From Manduca sexta (taxonomy: Eukaryota; Arthropoda; Insecta; Lepidoptera; Sphingidae), in the NCBI RefSeq assembly GCF_014839805.1, contig NC_051119.1, positions 1,428,743 to 1,492,742 on the forward strand: a stretch of 64,000 nt of DNA, in the 5' to 3' direction. Numbering within the stretch: the first letter of the stretch is position 1; each line of letters begins with the position of its first letter. This document shows positions 1-10,567 of the stretch, piece after piece. The translations under genes were made by a program, and so were the position numbers. The notes beneath the pieces were generated by a model. That model saw only the letters and a list, made by a program, of their open reading frames with translations. It was not told where the DNA came from and searched no databases.

Positions 1-651
1 GAGAGGTCCTTGGAAAGATTGTCTTAAAAAAAATTTGCGCTCATGCAATGGTTACTACTATACTTCATATTCTTTCAATATCATGATTTGCACGTTTTAG
101 CATATTTTCTTGAAATATGTTATCTTTTTAACGTATAACTTAGTGGAACAATTGACAGCATGAAGTATCATCTAATGGACGTAGAATAAAGATCAGGTTG
201 AACATCGTGAGGAAAACTCGATATCCAAGAATTCTTTGTAAACATTTTGAAGGTATCTCTAGTCTTCCTACCCGCAGTAGGTCAGCGTGGTAGCAAAGGC
301 CTATAGCTCTGCCTGAGCTGTAAATAATACATGACTGGTATTTTTTATTAATCTTAATAAACATTGTGTTTTAACTGCAGTAATTACCCGATATAGAGAT
401 AACAGCAGCAAGCAAACAGTTAGCAAATTCATGCGTACTTCCCCACTTTGTTGAGACAGACACGAGCCTTTCGCTCGTGCACAACTCTTGCGCAATGTGA
501 TCCGCTTGTTGTAACCTTGGAGGAGAAAGTGTGTGTTTATAGTGCAAGGTGTCGCGCATGCGCTCAAAATAGCATCGAGTCAATACTTTGTTTTCATACA
601 ATTACTAAGAAACGGCCAAACTAATTTATACGGCTTTTCGTTGTAATACTT

Positions 652-890
652 ATATCAGCCCTGTATTATATACTGTCCCACTGTTGGGCACAGGCCTCCT
701 CTACTACTGAGAGGGAATAGGCCTTAGTCCACCACGCTGGCCTAGTGCGGGTTGGTAGACTTCACACACCCTCGAAAATTCCTAATAGAGAATTTCTTAG
801 GTATGCAGGTTTCCTCACAATGCTTTCCTTCACCGTTAAAGTAAGCGATAATTCACAAAGAATACACACATATTTTTATAGAAGTGTCAG
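652..890 (-). repeat. tRNA-headed SINE family A, 5' part deleted
   Basis: On the minus strand this is the body and tail of the commonest SINE in the window (family A). The tail ends near ATATCAGCCCTGTATTATA on the plus strand, and the CTACTACTGAGAGGGA and GTTTCCTCACAATG blocks are diagnostic. The tRNA-like head with its A and B boxes is absent, because sequence stops at a junction at 890/891. The copy at 22695-23013 is complete, so the head was probably lost by a deletion in this copy. Confidence 0.85.
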
Positions 891-1072
891 GCTTACAGGA
901 GTTGTAGTGGTGGGTGTGAGGAAAGGAAAGTCTCTGTAACACCAATATCGGAAAACTTGAATCGAAATAATCCTCGTCTTTGGAATGAAATCAACTACCC
1001 AAACATAAGCATAACCCGTCAGTAAACCAATGACCCGCTTTTATATAATTGACAATATACTAATTACGTAAG

Positions 1073-1295
1073 TCACTGCTTCGATGGCGTTATTATAGTA
1101 AATACTGCAGTGCTGACGTCTCAGGTTCAATCTTGGGTTCGGAAAAATAATATTGGGCTTTTTTAGTATCAGCCCGGAGTCTGGAATTTGTGCCCGATAT
1201 GGCGATAGGCTCGCCCCCTATCACATGGGACGGAATACACACGAAAAGTGGGTGCACCACTTGCGCCTCTGCCTACCATTTCGGGGACAAAGGCG
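1073..1295 (+). repeat. Diverged tRNA-headed SINE family B
   Basis: The head has a degenerate A box (GATGGCGTTATTATAG) and a degenerate B box (CAGGTTCAATCTTGGG). The family B body follows: AGCCCGGAGTCTGGAATTTG, TGCCCGATATGGCGATAGGC and a 3' end resembling TTTCGGGGACAAAGGCGTGA. The paralogous position in copy 2 is 23900-24138. The insertion predates the split of the two copies. Confidence 0.8.
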
Positions 1296-1741
1296 TGAGT
1301 ATGTGTAATTACATAATTTATCCTCCATTCGCCGCAGTGCGAATCCGATTACGTTCCACAAAATTATGTGAATTAAAACATCATTTGTTCCACTGATATC
1401 AACGCAGTCCAAAACACGTCAATGTGACGGAAAGATGCCATCTCTGACGTGTGTCAGTGCGACAATACAAATAGTGGCATTTGGCAGATAAAAACATATT
1501 TACGCTTCCGAGAATGTTTTCTATACGTAATCTCGTGATGTAGAAATTTATTATCTTTTGTTCTAAAAATATAAAGTGATATATCGACCCCTCTGAATGC
1601 GAGGCGAAGGCAGGGCAACGTCCAGAATGGGGACGTCTCATACAAGTACAGGACGCCTTCAAATCAGAGCGTTATGGAAATTGATAAGAAAAGAGACCAA
1701 CTAAAGATCCATCCATCTGCGGCCATTATAATTACGTCGGC

Positions 1742-1997
1742 CAGCCCCGGATCTAGGGGGGGGGGGGCAAGCCAGGGCCCGTATCCCGGGCGGCAAATTC
1801 ACACTTGACGGACCTATACACAACTCATCATTAACGCAACTTTGACTACTAAAACGTTCAGTATTTAAACACATAAATTATTTCCCACGAGGCGCGAAAT
1901 GATGATGATGATGATGACAAAGGTAAAAATATAGGTGGTCGGGGACGGCATTATCCGGATTTTGTCCCGCCTTAAAAAAATTCAGGATCCGGGACTG
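1742..1997. mobile_element. Non-autonomous hAT-type MITE (copy 1 only)
   Basis: The element begins CAGCCCCGGATCTAGG and ends GGATCCGGGACTG. The ends are imperfect terminal inverted repeats (11 of 13 bases), with the CAG...CTG termini expected of hAT transposons. It is flanked by 8-bp direct repeats ACGTCGGC (1734-1741) and ACATTGGC (1998-2005), the hAT target-site length, with two mismatches. Copy 2 has an uninterrupted site (ATATCGGC then AGGCTATTGG near 24567-24584), so the element is absent there. Internal features are a run of G (from 1756) and a short (GAT)n tract near 1900. It has no ORF for a transposase and would need one supplied in trans. Confidence 0.78.
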
Positions 1998-2324
1998 ACA
2001 TTGGCAGGCTATTGGATGTCTCGCTCTTCTCGGGAAGGTGCACTATTGTGTGACGTAAGAAAAATGAATGCTATATCCGAGACAGCGGGAAGTGTTTCCC
2101 AAAAAAAAAAACTGCCGGCTATTGTCACGTCCAAAGTGCGCTCGTACTTTCATAAATAAAATTGGCTATATAAGTCACATAAAATGCATTAAGGCAGAAG
2201 CGAGACTAGTGGTTACCCAGACTTAGTTCGAGTTATAAATGCCCGTCCGTTTCTAGTCACCGTGGCCGAAATCAGAAGAAATTAGTACTTTATACGGACA
2301 AATACGGGCACAGCGTAGTGCCCC

Positions 2325-2640
2325 TATTTTTTTTTCGTGGGAAAAATCGGTGTTTTCCTACCACCTCTTGGAGGATCAGTGGAATGGTTATGTTGGTTTC
2401 ACCGGTCTTATGGCCCAATGTCGGCACTCGGGAGTATAGCATCATCCGAGCGAGCATTGGACCGAGTCCCTAACCCCTGTATTCCCTACACCGACATACC
2501 AACCAAAACCCGCGGTGGCTTTCTTTGGCGCATACGGGATGGCCCCGGGGTATCTTGTTGCACCGATAGCTGCTTGGAACCGTCCCGTAGTGTCCACACT
2601 GCTTCTGATGTTAAGCCGAATAGTGTCCAGATAGTTTCGA
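2325..2640 (-). repeat. GC-rich non-LTR retroelement 3' tail, diverged
   Basis: A T run at 2326-2334 marks the poly(A) end on the minus strand. The interior matches the GC-rich retroelement tail at 24591-25152 in scattered blocks (ACCGAGTCCCTAACC, CCGCGGTGGC, TTGGCGCATACGGGA). It is clearly an older or different subfamily. The open frame through it (2337-2654) is not protein-like and is treated as incidental. Present in both copies (copy 2: 25470-25795). Confidence 0.6.
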
Positions 2641-2831
2641 CTGACGAGAGATGATTATTCAAAACAATTACTCCGGCGGGTTGTTGACATTAGCTAATTA
2701 AATTGCCAGCGCGATGATACCACACTGAAAACCCATAACAATTAAGGGTTTTCCAAGGACCCAAATAACCATTCCTGTAATGGCGTCGCACCCATAATGT
2801 ATTTTTATTGTGTTTTTGGAATTTTTGATCA

Positions 2832-3126
2832 TCACTACATAGTATAAAACAAAGTCGCTTTCTCTGTCCCTTTGTATGCTTAAATCTTTAAAACTACGCA
2901 ACGGATTTTGATGCGGTTTTTTTTTAATAGATAGAGTGATTGAAGTGGAAGGTTTATATTATGTATAATAACATCCATTAAATAGTGGAGAAATACTGTT
3001 ATTTTGTTATGTTATACCCGTGCGAAGCCAGAGTGGGTCGCTATGTTTTTATATACAACGTTCACAGTTTTTCTGTAGTGTATTTAGTATCAGCATTGCA
3101 CCCGTGCGAAGCTGGGGCGGGTCGCT
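2832..3126 (+). mobile_element. Helitron-like element, family D
   Basis: It starts TCACTACATAGTATAAAAC and ends with a GC-rich terminus GGGGCGGGTCGCT. This resembles a Helitron 5' TC and 3' CTAGT end that has lost its last bases. The same family occurs at 50631-50806, and in copy 2 at 25978-27804, where two other Helitrons sit inside it. No coding capacity is seen. Confidence 0.55.
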
Positions 3127-3166
3127 ATTTAATATCAATTGACTCGCTGGTATGTTTAACGACGTA

Positions 3167-3400
3167 TGTATCTATAACTAATAAAGAGGCATGGTTGTAA
3201 GTTTGTAGGGACTTATCTTTGAAACTACTGAACTAATTTTGAAAATTCTTTCACTAATAGAAAGCTACAATACTACTGAGTGCTATAGGCTGCAAGGATG
3301 AAGTTTTAAAGGGAACCCAACACAAAATATAGGTACAAATATGCATAAATTCTGCAAATCGTTCTAATGATAATTATCATGGAAAAACATTATCGCGTGG
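3167..3400 (+). mobile_element. Helitron-like fragment
   Basis: The stretch GTATCTATAACTAATAAAGA followed by TTTGAAAATTCTTTCACTAA and a GAGTGCTATAGGCT block matches the family seen complete at 7602-7814. The 3' terminus is not recognisable. Both duplicated copies carry it. Confidence 0.4.
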
Positions 3401-4117
3401 GCTTAGCTGCAGGCAAATCTTATGCTAAAAACTGACGTTTAGAGAAGAAAAATAATTTTGAACCTACAAGTCTTACGGGAAGCCGCATGTGTAAAGAACA
3501 ATTGAAATATCCCTAGTGTATACGCATCTGTTGTTCTTCCTTAATATATTGCCACAAGAACTAGCTAGAATAATCTTGGAGTAAAAATGGTTAACAGCTG
3601 TGAGCTATAAATTATGAAGTCAATTTCAGTGAATTTAGTTATAAAAACATTAATTCTATTTATTCTAAGAAGTACATTTGGCATCTTATCAATAATAATA
3701 AACATTTCTAGTCAATGATTACCCTAAATATTGTGTAGTTTTTTTATTATGTGTACATGTAATAAAATTGTAACACAGTCTGTATATTGTAGATAATGTA
3801 GGAAACTAATATAAAGAGTCTTTTTTAGAGCAACATAAACAACAGTTTTTAGAATATTTGTCTGTATGTTTGTACACGCATCACGCAAAAAGTACTGCAT
3901 GGAATTGAATACAGTTTTCACGATGTATTGCTAGAGATCTAACTTAAAATATAGGATCCATTTTATCTAGGTATCATAAAACGGGGCTGTAATCCCGGTA
4001 AATTATTTTCACATGGACGCAGCCGCGAACCCAAGCTAGTATGACAAAGAGGAAAGCGACAGAAAAATGATCAGGTAAAACAGTCATTAATAGATTTCAA
4101 GAAGCAATAATTATTTT

Positions 4118-4352
4118 GTTTGCAAGAGTGCTATTGTCGGTACGGCAGCGCTCTGAGATCCTGGGTTCGAATCCCGGGTCGAGCAGTGATATTTGGATTT
4201 ATCTGCTCAGTATCTGGAGTCTGGAATTTGTGCCCGATATGGCGACAGGCTCACCATCTATCACATCATGGGACGGAACACACTTAGCGAAGAGTAGGTG
4301 CCCTGGTTGCCTCTGCGTACCCCTTCGGGGATAAATGCGTGATGTGTGTAGT
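4118..4352 (+). repeat. tRNA-headed SINE family B
   Basis: The intact B box is GGGTTCGAATCCCGGG (4163-4178). The family B body follows, with TGGAATTTGTGCCCGATATG and the 3' block CCCCTTCGGGGATAAATGCG. In copy 2 (28795-29013) the same insertion has lost 13 bp covering the B box. The 5' end lacks the usual GTGGCGTAGTTG A box, so it is slightly truncated or decayed. Confidence 0.85.
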
Positions 4353-4965
4353 GTAGGTACCGTTTCGTCTATTTCTACCAACTAACAGCAATATTCATTA
4401 TCGATTTGAACAATGTACCAAGGTAAAATAAAATACATCTGGCTTCAATGATATATTCCAAACGCGCGTTTATGCGTTTTAAAAAATAAACATCGAGTAA
4501 TTTAAATAATTCAATGGCATAGAATATTAAAGCAAATTATACTATCAAATAGGTAGACAATTTTTTGTTATTTAGGGAAAACGGTCCCCTGAATAAGTTT
4601 CAATGTTTTCCTTAGCGACTGGTTGAGGAAAAAGTGCTTGTAATTAGGGAAAATTGCATACAATATATTTAATTTTGGTATTTATAAAACCTTTAGATAA
4701 GTTGATGATATTTTTTATTGGATTCTGTTTAACATTCCTACGTTAAATATGTTATTGGAACACTTAAATATTGTATTGTTTAGTCATTAATATATATTTT
4801 TTTATTACAATAATCGTTTCAATAAGTTATAATAAATTACGGACCAATTTAAAATTAAAGTCTAAATCTGATTAATGGTAGTACTTAGGGCTTTTTTGTG
4901 AGGGCACGCAGTGCCTCTAAAGGAAGTTTCGAGTTTATCGAAAACATTGCCATAAAAAGTACAGG

Positions 4966-4986
4966 AAGGGGGAGGGGGAGGGGGAG
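4966..4986 (+). repeat. (GGGGGA)n microsatellite
   Basis: Three tandem copies of GGGGGA are followed by GGAAAA. It is conserved in copy 2 near 29635-29655. It lies about 40 bp from the tail of a family A SINE. Confidence 0.85.
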
Positions 4987-5024
4987 GAAAATTATAGACT
5001 TACTACTTTCGCGAATTATATAAT

Positions 5025-5340
5025 AATATCAGCCCTGTATTATATACTTGCCCACTGCTGAGCACGGGCCTCCTCTACTACTGAGAGGGATTAGGCCTTA
5101 GTCCACCACGCTGGCCTAGTGCGGGTTGGTAGACTTCACCCACCTTCGAAATTCCTATAGAGAACTTCTCAGATGTGCAGGTTTCCTCATGATGTTTTCC
5201 TTCACCGTTAAAGCGAACGATAAATTCACAAAGAATACACACATGACTTTAGAAAAGTCAGAGGTGTGTGCCCTTTGGATTTGAACCTGCGGACATTCGT
5301 CGTGGCAGTCCGTTCCACACCCAACTAGGCTATCGCCGCT
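5025..5340 (-). repeat. Near full-length SINE family A
   Basis: Read on the minus strand, the 5' end is AGCGGCGATAGCCTAGTTGG, which holds the RNA polymerase III A-box-like TAGCCTAGTTGG. It is followed by a degenerate B box (GGTTCAAATCC in the family). The body and the tail ending in CAGGGCTGATATTATT follow. Length is about 315 bp. Copy 2 has it at 29689-30007. Confidence 0.9.
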
Positions 5341-5409
5341 TTTATTATCGAGAATTAGCGTGCCCCCAAAAAAGTGTAAAAAAATGCCTGGTAATACTTA
5401 TTGACGAAC

Positions 5410-5682
5410 ATTAAACTGACTGCCTCGGTGGCGTAGTTGTATTGCATGTACGGTACAATAGCGCTCTGAGGTCCTGGGTTCGAATCTCGGGTCGGGCAAA
5501 GTGATATTTGGGTTTTTCTGCTCAGTATCAGCCCGGAGTCTGGAATTTGTGCCCGATATGGCGATAGGCTCGCCCCCTATCACATCATGGGACGGAACAT
5601 ACTTGGCGAAAAGTGGGTGCCCTAGTCGCGCCTCTGCATACCCCTTCGGGGATAAAATGCGTGATGTTATGTTATGTTATGT
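5410..5682 (+). mobile_element. Full-length SINE family B (copy 1 only)
   Basis: The head is GACTGCCTCGGTGGCGTAGT, with A box TGGCGTAGTTG and B box GGTTCGAATCTC, a tRNA-type internal promoter. The family B body runs to CCCCTTCGGGGATAAAATGC and ends in a (TTATG)n tail. Copy 2 reads straight through the site (about 30078-30082), so the insertion is specific to copy 1. It is the best-preserved family B member in the window and so probably the youngest. I could not define a clean target-site duplication, and the exact ends may shift by a few bases. Confidence 0.92.
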
Positions 5683-5987
5683 TAAAACATTAAAAATAAC
5701 CCTTGACAGTCGGCACGATTATGCCGGCCTGCCTGATTGTTCCTTTAAGATCTTGCAACTTCAGGACTTTACCGTTTACCACCACGATACAAGTGCGTCA
5801 ATGGCAATCTCCATTACGAAAGTATTGGCCGCGCGTCGCCTTGACACTGTTTAGAAGATCCTGATAATGTAACGTTTCGAATGAATTCTTTGACGTCAAA
5901 CATATCATAACTATGCAAGTAAATAAAAGTGTCTGAGATTGCGAAGTAAATATCTTTCATATCGCTTTTTAATACATCAATATAATT

Positions 5988-6199
5988 AACTTTTGCTCGC
6001 TGCTTTGCCCACGTGTTGGGAGTTGTCCGGGATAAAAGACCTGTTATATGTGTTACAGGGATAGAAAGTAGCCTATAAGCTTCCCAGGGTCTTAAACTAT
6101 CTCCATACCAAATTTTATAAAAATCCGTTTAGTATATTTTGAGAAAATCGATAACATAGAAGACAGAAAAGGTGACTTTGCTCTATAATATGTATAGAT
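5988..6199 (-). mobile_element. Short non-autonomous Helitron, family A
   Basis: On the plus strand it opens with the reversed 3' terminus AACTTTTGCTCGCTGCTTTG and closes with ATAATATGTATAGAT, the reversed 5' TC end. Internal blocks (CCGGGATAAAAG, CTTCCCAGGGTCTTAAACTA, ATCTCCATACCAAATTTTAT) recur in other family A members. About 212 bp, no coding capacity. Copy 2: 30391-30605. Confidence 0.7.
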
Positions 6200-6374
6200 A
6201 TTATAATGTATGCAATAGTTAGTGAACTTTGTACGCTTTAAACAAAATAACACGTAAAGAATAATGCATTGTCATTAAAATAAAATTACTTTACGAATTT
6301 AGTTCCAAACATATTACAGTTATAATACTAGCAGACCCCAGCAAGATGTCCAAAAGTCGGTTTGTTGGTGGGAT

Positions 6375-6600
6375 ATATTTTATATTCGCCCAATAGCGAC
6401 CACCGTACACAAGGTGTTAAAACCCGCCATAGTGGCCCACGTAAATGTCGCGTTCTGGGATCAGCCTGTGTATATCCGGCTCCAGGCCGGCATAATTGTG
6501 TCGAATGCCGAGGGGTAATCATTTCTCGTCAGTCGACATTTTATTGGTCCCCGCTCCACTTAACATCGGATACAGTGGAGCCATATTTCCATGACCCTAT
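6375..6600 (+). repeat. Interspersed repeat X (retroelement tail-like)
   Basis: The diagnostic blocks are GACCACCGTACACAAGGTGT, AAAACCCGCCATAGTGGCCC, CCGGCATAATTGTGTCGA and ATTTCTCGTCAGTCGACATT. The same blocks occur at 8735-8955 (minus), 30775-30985, 33131-33345 (minus), 34565-34695 (minus, with T run), 45690-45870 and 57205-57376. The T run at 34571 suggests a poly(A)-ended retroposon. Its family is not recognised. The open frame 6362-6796 runs through it and is incidental. Confidence 0.75.
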
Positions 6601-7601
6601 AAGGAAAGAAAAGTCAAGATTTGTGAAGGTTTCTGCGTATACTTCACGAACGTCCAAACATGTCCAGTTTGCATTTATAAGTAGTCCAAAAGTCAATCAG
6701 TGTTCACTACGAGAGAAAAATATTAATTATCCAGTCAGAATGATACTGCAGAATTCTTTACAACGTGTGCTGTATTTACATGTAATTATGTTGTAATAGA
6801 ATAATGCTTGACATAGTGCTTTTAAATATAACAGTGCAATACCAAAACATTTTGATGAAATATCCTCATTTATCATGTATGCTCTAATGGTATCTAGGGC
6901 ATTATAGTAGTCGTTTTAAGGTAAATTTTTCCAATATAAAAGTAATTGGTACGAGTTAAAGATGACAGTCGTGATGATAAAATATTTTAACGTGTAATTT
7001 TTATATTCAAACATAATAATGTTTTTGATGGTTAGTTCCTACGTTAGGTATTTGTTACGCGCCGCTATCTTAACCGATGAGATCGGGCGTTCCCGGAAGT
7101 ATTCGGCTGCGCGGGCAGGCTGGCAGAAAAGATATGTCACGCGGCGACTATTCTATTATCCTCTCTGGTTGCACGTAGTCAAAAAATGTCTAAAATTGTA
7201 TTCTGTAAGTAATTATTTTTGCTAATATAATGTGTAATACTGAAAAAAGAGCGTTTAACATGTTATTAGGTCAACTTGTATACCACATAATTAAAAAACG
7301 TATGACACTTAGTTCCTTTGCCAATTCTTAAAAATATCTTATCCATGGACTTACCCGCGACCTTAGTCTTCCGAACTTCTTAGAGGAAATATAAAAACCC
7401 GCACGTCAATTGAGAATGACTGTAAGTACCGGCAAATACTTGTTGCTACGTGCCGGCTCAAGCATAACACAAACAAGCTTAGACATACAGATAAGTACTA
7501 ATATTTTCACAAAACTGACCTCTGTATAGTAAGTAATAAGGCGAAATTGTTTAGTCGTCTCTTTTATGTAAGAAATGTTAGAAAAAGACAACTATACTAC
7601 A

Positions 7602-7814
7602 TCTGTACTAATATTATAGAAGTTAAGTTTCCAATTTGTTCGTTTGTAGAGGGTCATTTCTGGAACTATTGAATAGATTTTGAAAATTCTTTCACTAATA
7701 AGTAGTTGACATTATTCCATAGAGCTATAGGCTATCTTTTTATCCTGGGAAAATATAGAGCGGGAATCTTAGCACAGAAAAACATTCTCAAAAGAGCCGC
7801 GGCCAGAAACTAGT
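7602..7814 (+). mobile_element. Short Helitron with intact ends
   Basis: It begins TCTGTACTAATATTATAG and ends GCCGCGGCCAGAAACTAGT. The 5' TC, the palindromic GCCGCGGC about 6 bases before the end and the terminal CTAGT are the Helitron hallmarks. The 213-bp element is non-coding. Copy 2 has it at 32002-32214. Confidence 0.7.
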
Positions 7815-7977
7815 TTACTACAATTAACTATGACCCAAAACTTGGTCCTGGTTATTTCTGCGCGAGTCCAGAGTCTACGCTCTATGCCTGAACACCGCTG
7901 CACCGGTCTATTGAGTGATATTACTTTAAGATTGAAACAAAACAATCTTGCAATTTGGTTTTGTAAAAGATGAAGAG

Positions 7978-8110
7978 AGAAGGGAAGGACGGCCCCCTGC
8001 TACCCGTCGACGACCCCCCGATGGCCCCTATTAGTCGCCTTTACGACAGGCAGGGGATACCGTGGTGGAATTCTCCAAACACCCCCATCCACAGGGCGGT
8101 GATAAGGCCA
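7978..8110 (-). repeat. GC-rich retroelement tail fragment
   Basis: On the plus strand it reads CCTATTAGTCGCCTTTACGA, CAGGCAGGGGATACCGTGG and CCACAGGGCGG. This is the reverse complement of the 5' part of the element at 24591-25152. No tail is preserved. Copy 2: 32378-32515. Confidence 0.75.
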
Positions 8111-8429
8111 ATAATCTTTCTTACATTTTTTTGTCAATGTTGACAGTTGAAGAAGGCATTGTCAATTCTCTATATCTACGGAGGTAGAGTTAACAATGGT
8201 TATAATATTGTAAATAAAGTGGCTGTGATGGGTGAAAACCCAATGAACAGGATCATTATTTAGGTCAATTAACCGAATATGGGTTTTAAAGTTAATGAAC
8301 CAAGATTGCCAATTAATTTAAGCGGGATGCCCGAAGAGTCATGGATTTGTGGTCGTAATCTACAGAAAGAAAAACCGCTTGACTTTCGGAAATCTCATTG
8401 GGTGTACTAATTACAAGATTTTATTTGTT

Positions 8430-8733
8430 ACTAACTTTTGCTCGCGGCTTCGCCCGCGTGAAGGAGTTTTCCGGGATAAAAGTCCCACTATATATTTTCC
8501 CGGGATAGTAGCCTATAACCTTCCCAGGGTGTTATACCATCTCCATCAAATTTTGCTTTCTTATACCACGTCTTATGTCACGTCCCGTTCCCGTGGGAAC
8601 GACATAAAAAGTCCTATGTCCGTCTCCTGGTTCTAAGCTACCTCTCCACCAATTTTCAGCCAAATCGGTTCATCCGTTCTTGAGTTATAAATAGTGTAAC
8701 TAACACCACTTTCTTTTATACATATATATAGAT
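8430..8733 (-). mobile_element. Non-autonomous Helitron, family A
   Basis: The reversed 3' terminus is ACTAACTTTTGCTCGCGGCT followed by TCGCCCGCGTGAAGG, which forms the short GC hairpin (CGCGG-loop-CCGCG) expected just before a Helitron CTRRT end. Here CTAGT has mutated to TTAGT. The other end is TATATATAGAT. Copy 2: 32830-33130. Confidence 0.72.
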
Positions 8734-8734
8734 A

Positions 8735-8955
8735 TGGGACACAGCAAACGACCAACTGCACCTGATGGTAAGTGACCTGGGGTCCAGATAGAATGTCGAC
8801 TAACGAGAGATGATGATGATTGTGCCGGCCTGTTGGAACCAGATATACACAGGCTGATCCCGGAACGCGACGCACTTACGTGGGCTACTAGGGCGGGTTT
8901 TAACACCTTGTGTACACTGGTCGCTAACCGGACGGATATAAAATAAATCCCACCA
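8735..8955 (-). repeat. Interspersed repeat X, inverted
   Basis: This is the reverse complement of the repeat at 6375-6600, starting with TGGGACACAGCAAACGACC and passing TCCAGATAGAATGTCGAC and GTGTACACTGGTCGCTA. It abuts the Helitron that ends at 8733. Copy 2 (33131-33345) lacks a few bases of the (GAT)n tract. No gene. Confidence 0.75.
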
Positions 8956-8959
8956 CCAT

Positions 8960-10560
8960 CTTCACGTTGTTTTTCATTTAGACAGTAGACTACCACGGTC
9001 AAACTGATTATGTTGACAAATATCTACACAATCTACAGTATAACTATCCTATTAAACAATTTTTCCACCTACTAACCTAAGTTAACTCATCTAACGTGAT
9101 ATCCCTAGCACCTCACGTAGTCAATTCTTTAACCCAGTAATCTATGCCGATAAGGCGAAAGTGTTCCTCACAGTAATTTTCGTCGCATGGCGGCCATCAC
9201 GTAGGTCGCGTTGTGACATGTGCTAGATATTTCGCTCTATGCGTATTTTTTGTTGCACAATTGATGGATCAAGGTCCGGTTGTTGAGTCATAAATACTGA
9301 TTCAGTATTTTAGCTATTAAATTGATCTGTGTTTTGTATCTACCGAAATTGAAATTATTTTTTTGTCGCGTTCCTATTGAGTTTGAGATGGATTCGTTTT
9401 ATGGATTACTTTTAGACTTGATTTGTTTGATTAAATTAATATCTTTGCCACTACGTATCCGACTCCAATGTGGGGTAGACTGTAAACACAACATAGTGTC
9501 AGGGGGCCTATTCCATCCGTGGCAAATCAGTCTTTTTGCGTCAATTACGGGCGTTCTATTCGAGAGACATCTTCGATAGCAGTATACGTAAGAGAGTCAA
9601 TAAATCCCCTATGTATCTATACGGTCATCAAAGCTGTTCTTGAATTAGAGCACTCATGATGGCAAAAAGACGGATATACCCCCGTAGACGGAATAGGGCC
9701 CCCTGACCTTACTTACCTTTTTAAGTATGTTGCCGAATACATTTGGTACATATTTTATGACGAATCACCGGTTTTACGTTTACCCCTTTTGAGAAATCTA
9801 GCCCTGAGTAAATTGTATTAGAAAAGCCAATAGTTTCTTGACCTGGGAGTCAAATCCAGGACTTCAAGATCCACGTTCCATATATTAATCTGCCAATATA
9901 CTAAAAATAATATGTATAACAATAGCTATAAAATATTAAATGATTGTGACAAGTTTTGTGTTAAATAATAATTAATGAGTAACCCTCAGTGATTCTATAA
10001 ATAGATTAACACAAACAATTACTGGATATTTAACAGCAATATTAAACCGCAGTGTCATAATACGTTACTAAACATGTTTTTGTTATTCAAATATTTGCCT
10101 CATATAAACTCTAACACAAAATGAATAATTAAAATCCGGTAGTCAATAAATTAAGCTTTGGATTTCGGTATAACGGGAAAGTGTCAAGAAGCGAGAAAAG
10201 AGGCGCAATACGAGCACGTGACGTCACCGGGGATTACGGTATTTGCGAGAGTATGAGACGGAACGATATCCCCACGCGCCCGTTCTTACACATTGCAATA
10301 TTTGACATTAATTACTACCTCAGTTCTTCACCATTATTGATACAGTTTTTAGCAGCGATTCGTTTACGTACTATTTTCTGATAGCCAATTATACCATTCT
10401 CGACTCACGCAATACGTGCGTTTTCGATTTGGAAAATCAATTAAGTTCATAGAGATCATAATTTGTGCCAGTTATGTTCATATTTGATCCAATTTGTTCA
10501 GCTTTGGCATATTTTATGCCAAATATGCTATGCTAGTTTAAGACCCATACTCTAAGTTAT
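8960..10560. other. Gene-free interval, copy 1
   Basis: AT-rich single-type sequence with no recognisable exon or repeat boundary except a tRNA-like remnant on the minus strand at about 9835-9900: A-box-like TGGCAGATTAATA and B-box-like GGATTTGACTCCC. It is probably an old SINE head. Short open frames (9322-9579, 10181-10381) have no protein-like composition. The interval is duplicated in copy 2 with a roughly 280-bp insertion. Confidence 0.5.
10215..10226. promoter_or_regulatory. Overlapping E-box and CRE-like palindromes
   Basis: CACGTG (10215-10220) overlaps TGACGTCA (10219-10226), giving CACGTGACGTCA. These match bHLH and CREB/ATF core sites. The same 12 bases are kept in copy 2 (34882-34893). 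No promoter or gene was recognised next to it, so function is unsupported. Confidence 0.25.
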
Positions 10561-10567
10561 CATACCA

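Noticed and set aside
2337..2654. 105-codon open frame, present in both copies
   Set aside because: It lies in an inverted retroelement tail, starts next to its T run, and its conservation only reflects the near identity of the duplicated blocks.
6362..6796. 144-codon open frame, the longest not crossing Ns
   Set aside because: It runs through repeat X and AT-rich flank, is broken in copy 2, and shows no domain.
9835..9900. Possible minus-strand tRNA gene
   Set aside because: Only A-box-like and B-box-like pieces are present; I could not form paired acceptor and anticodon arms.
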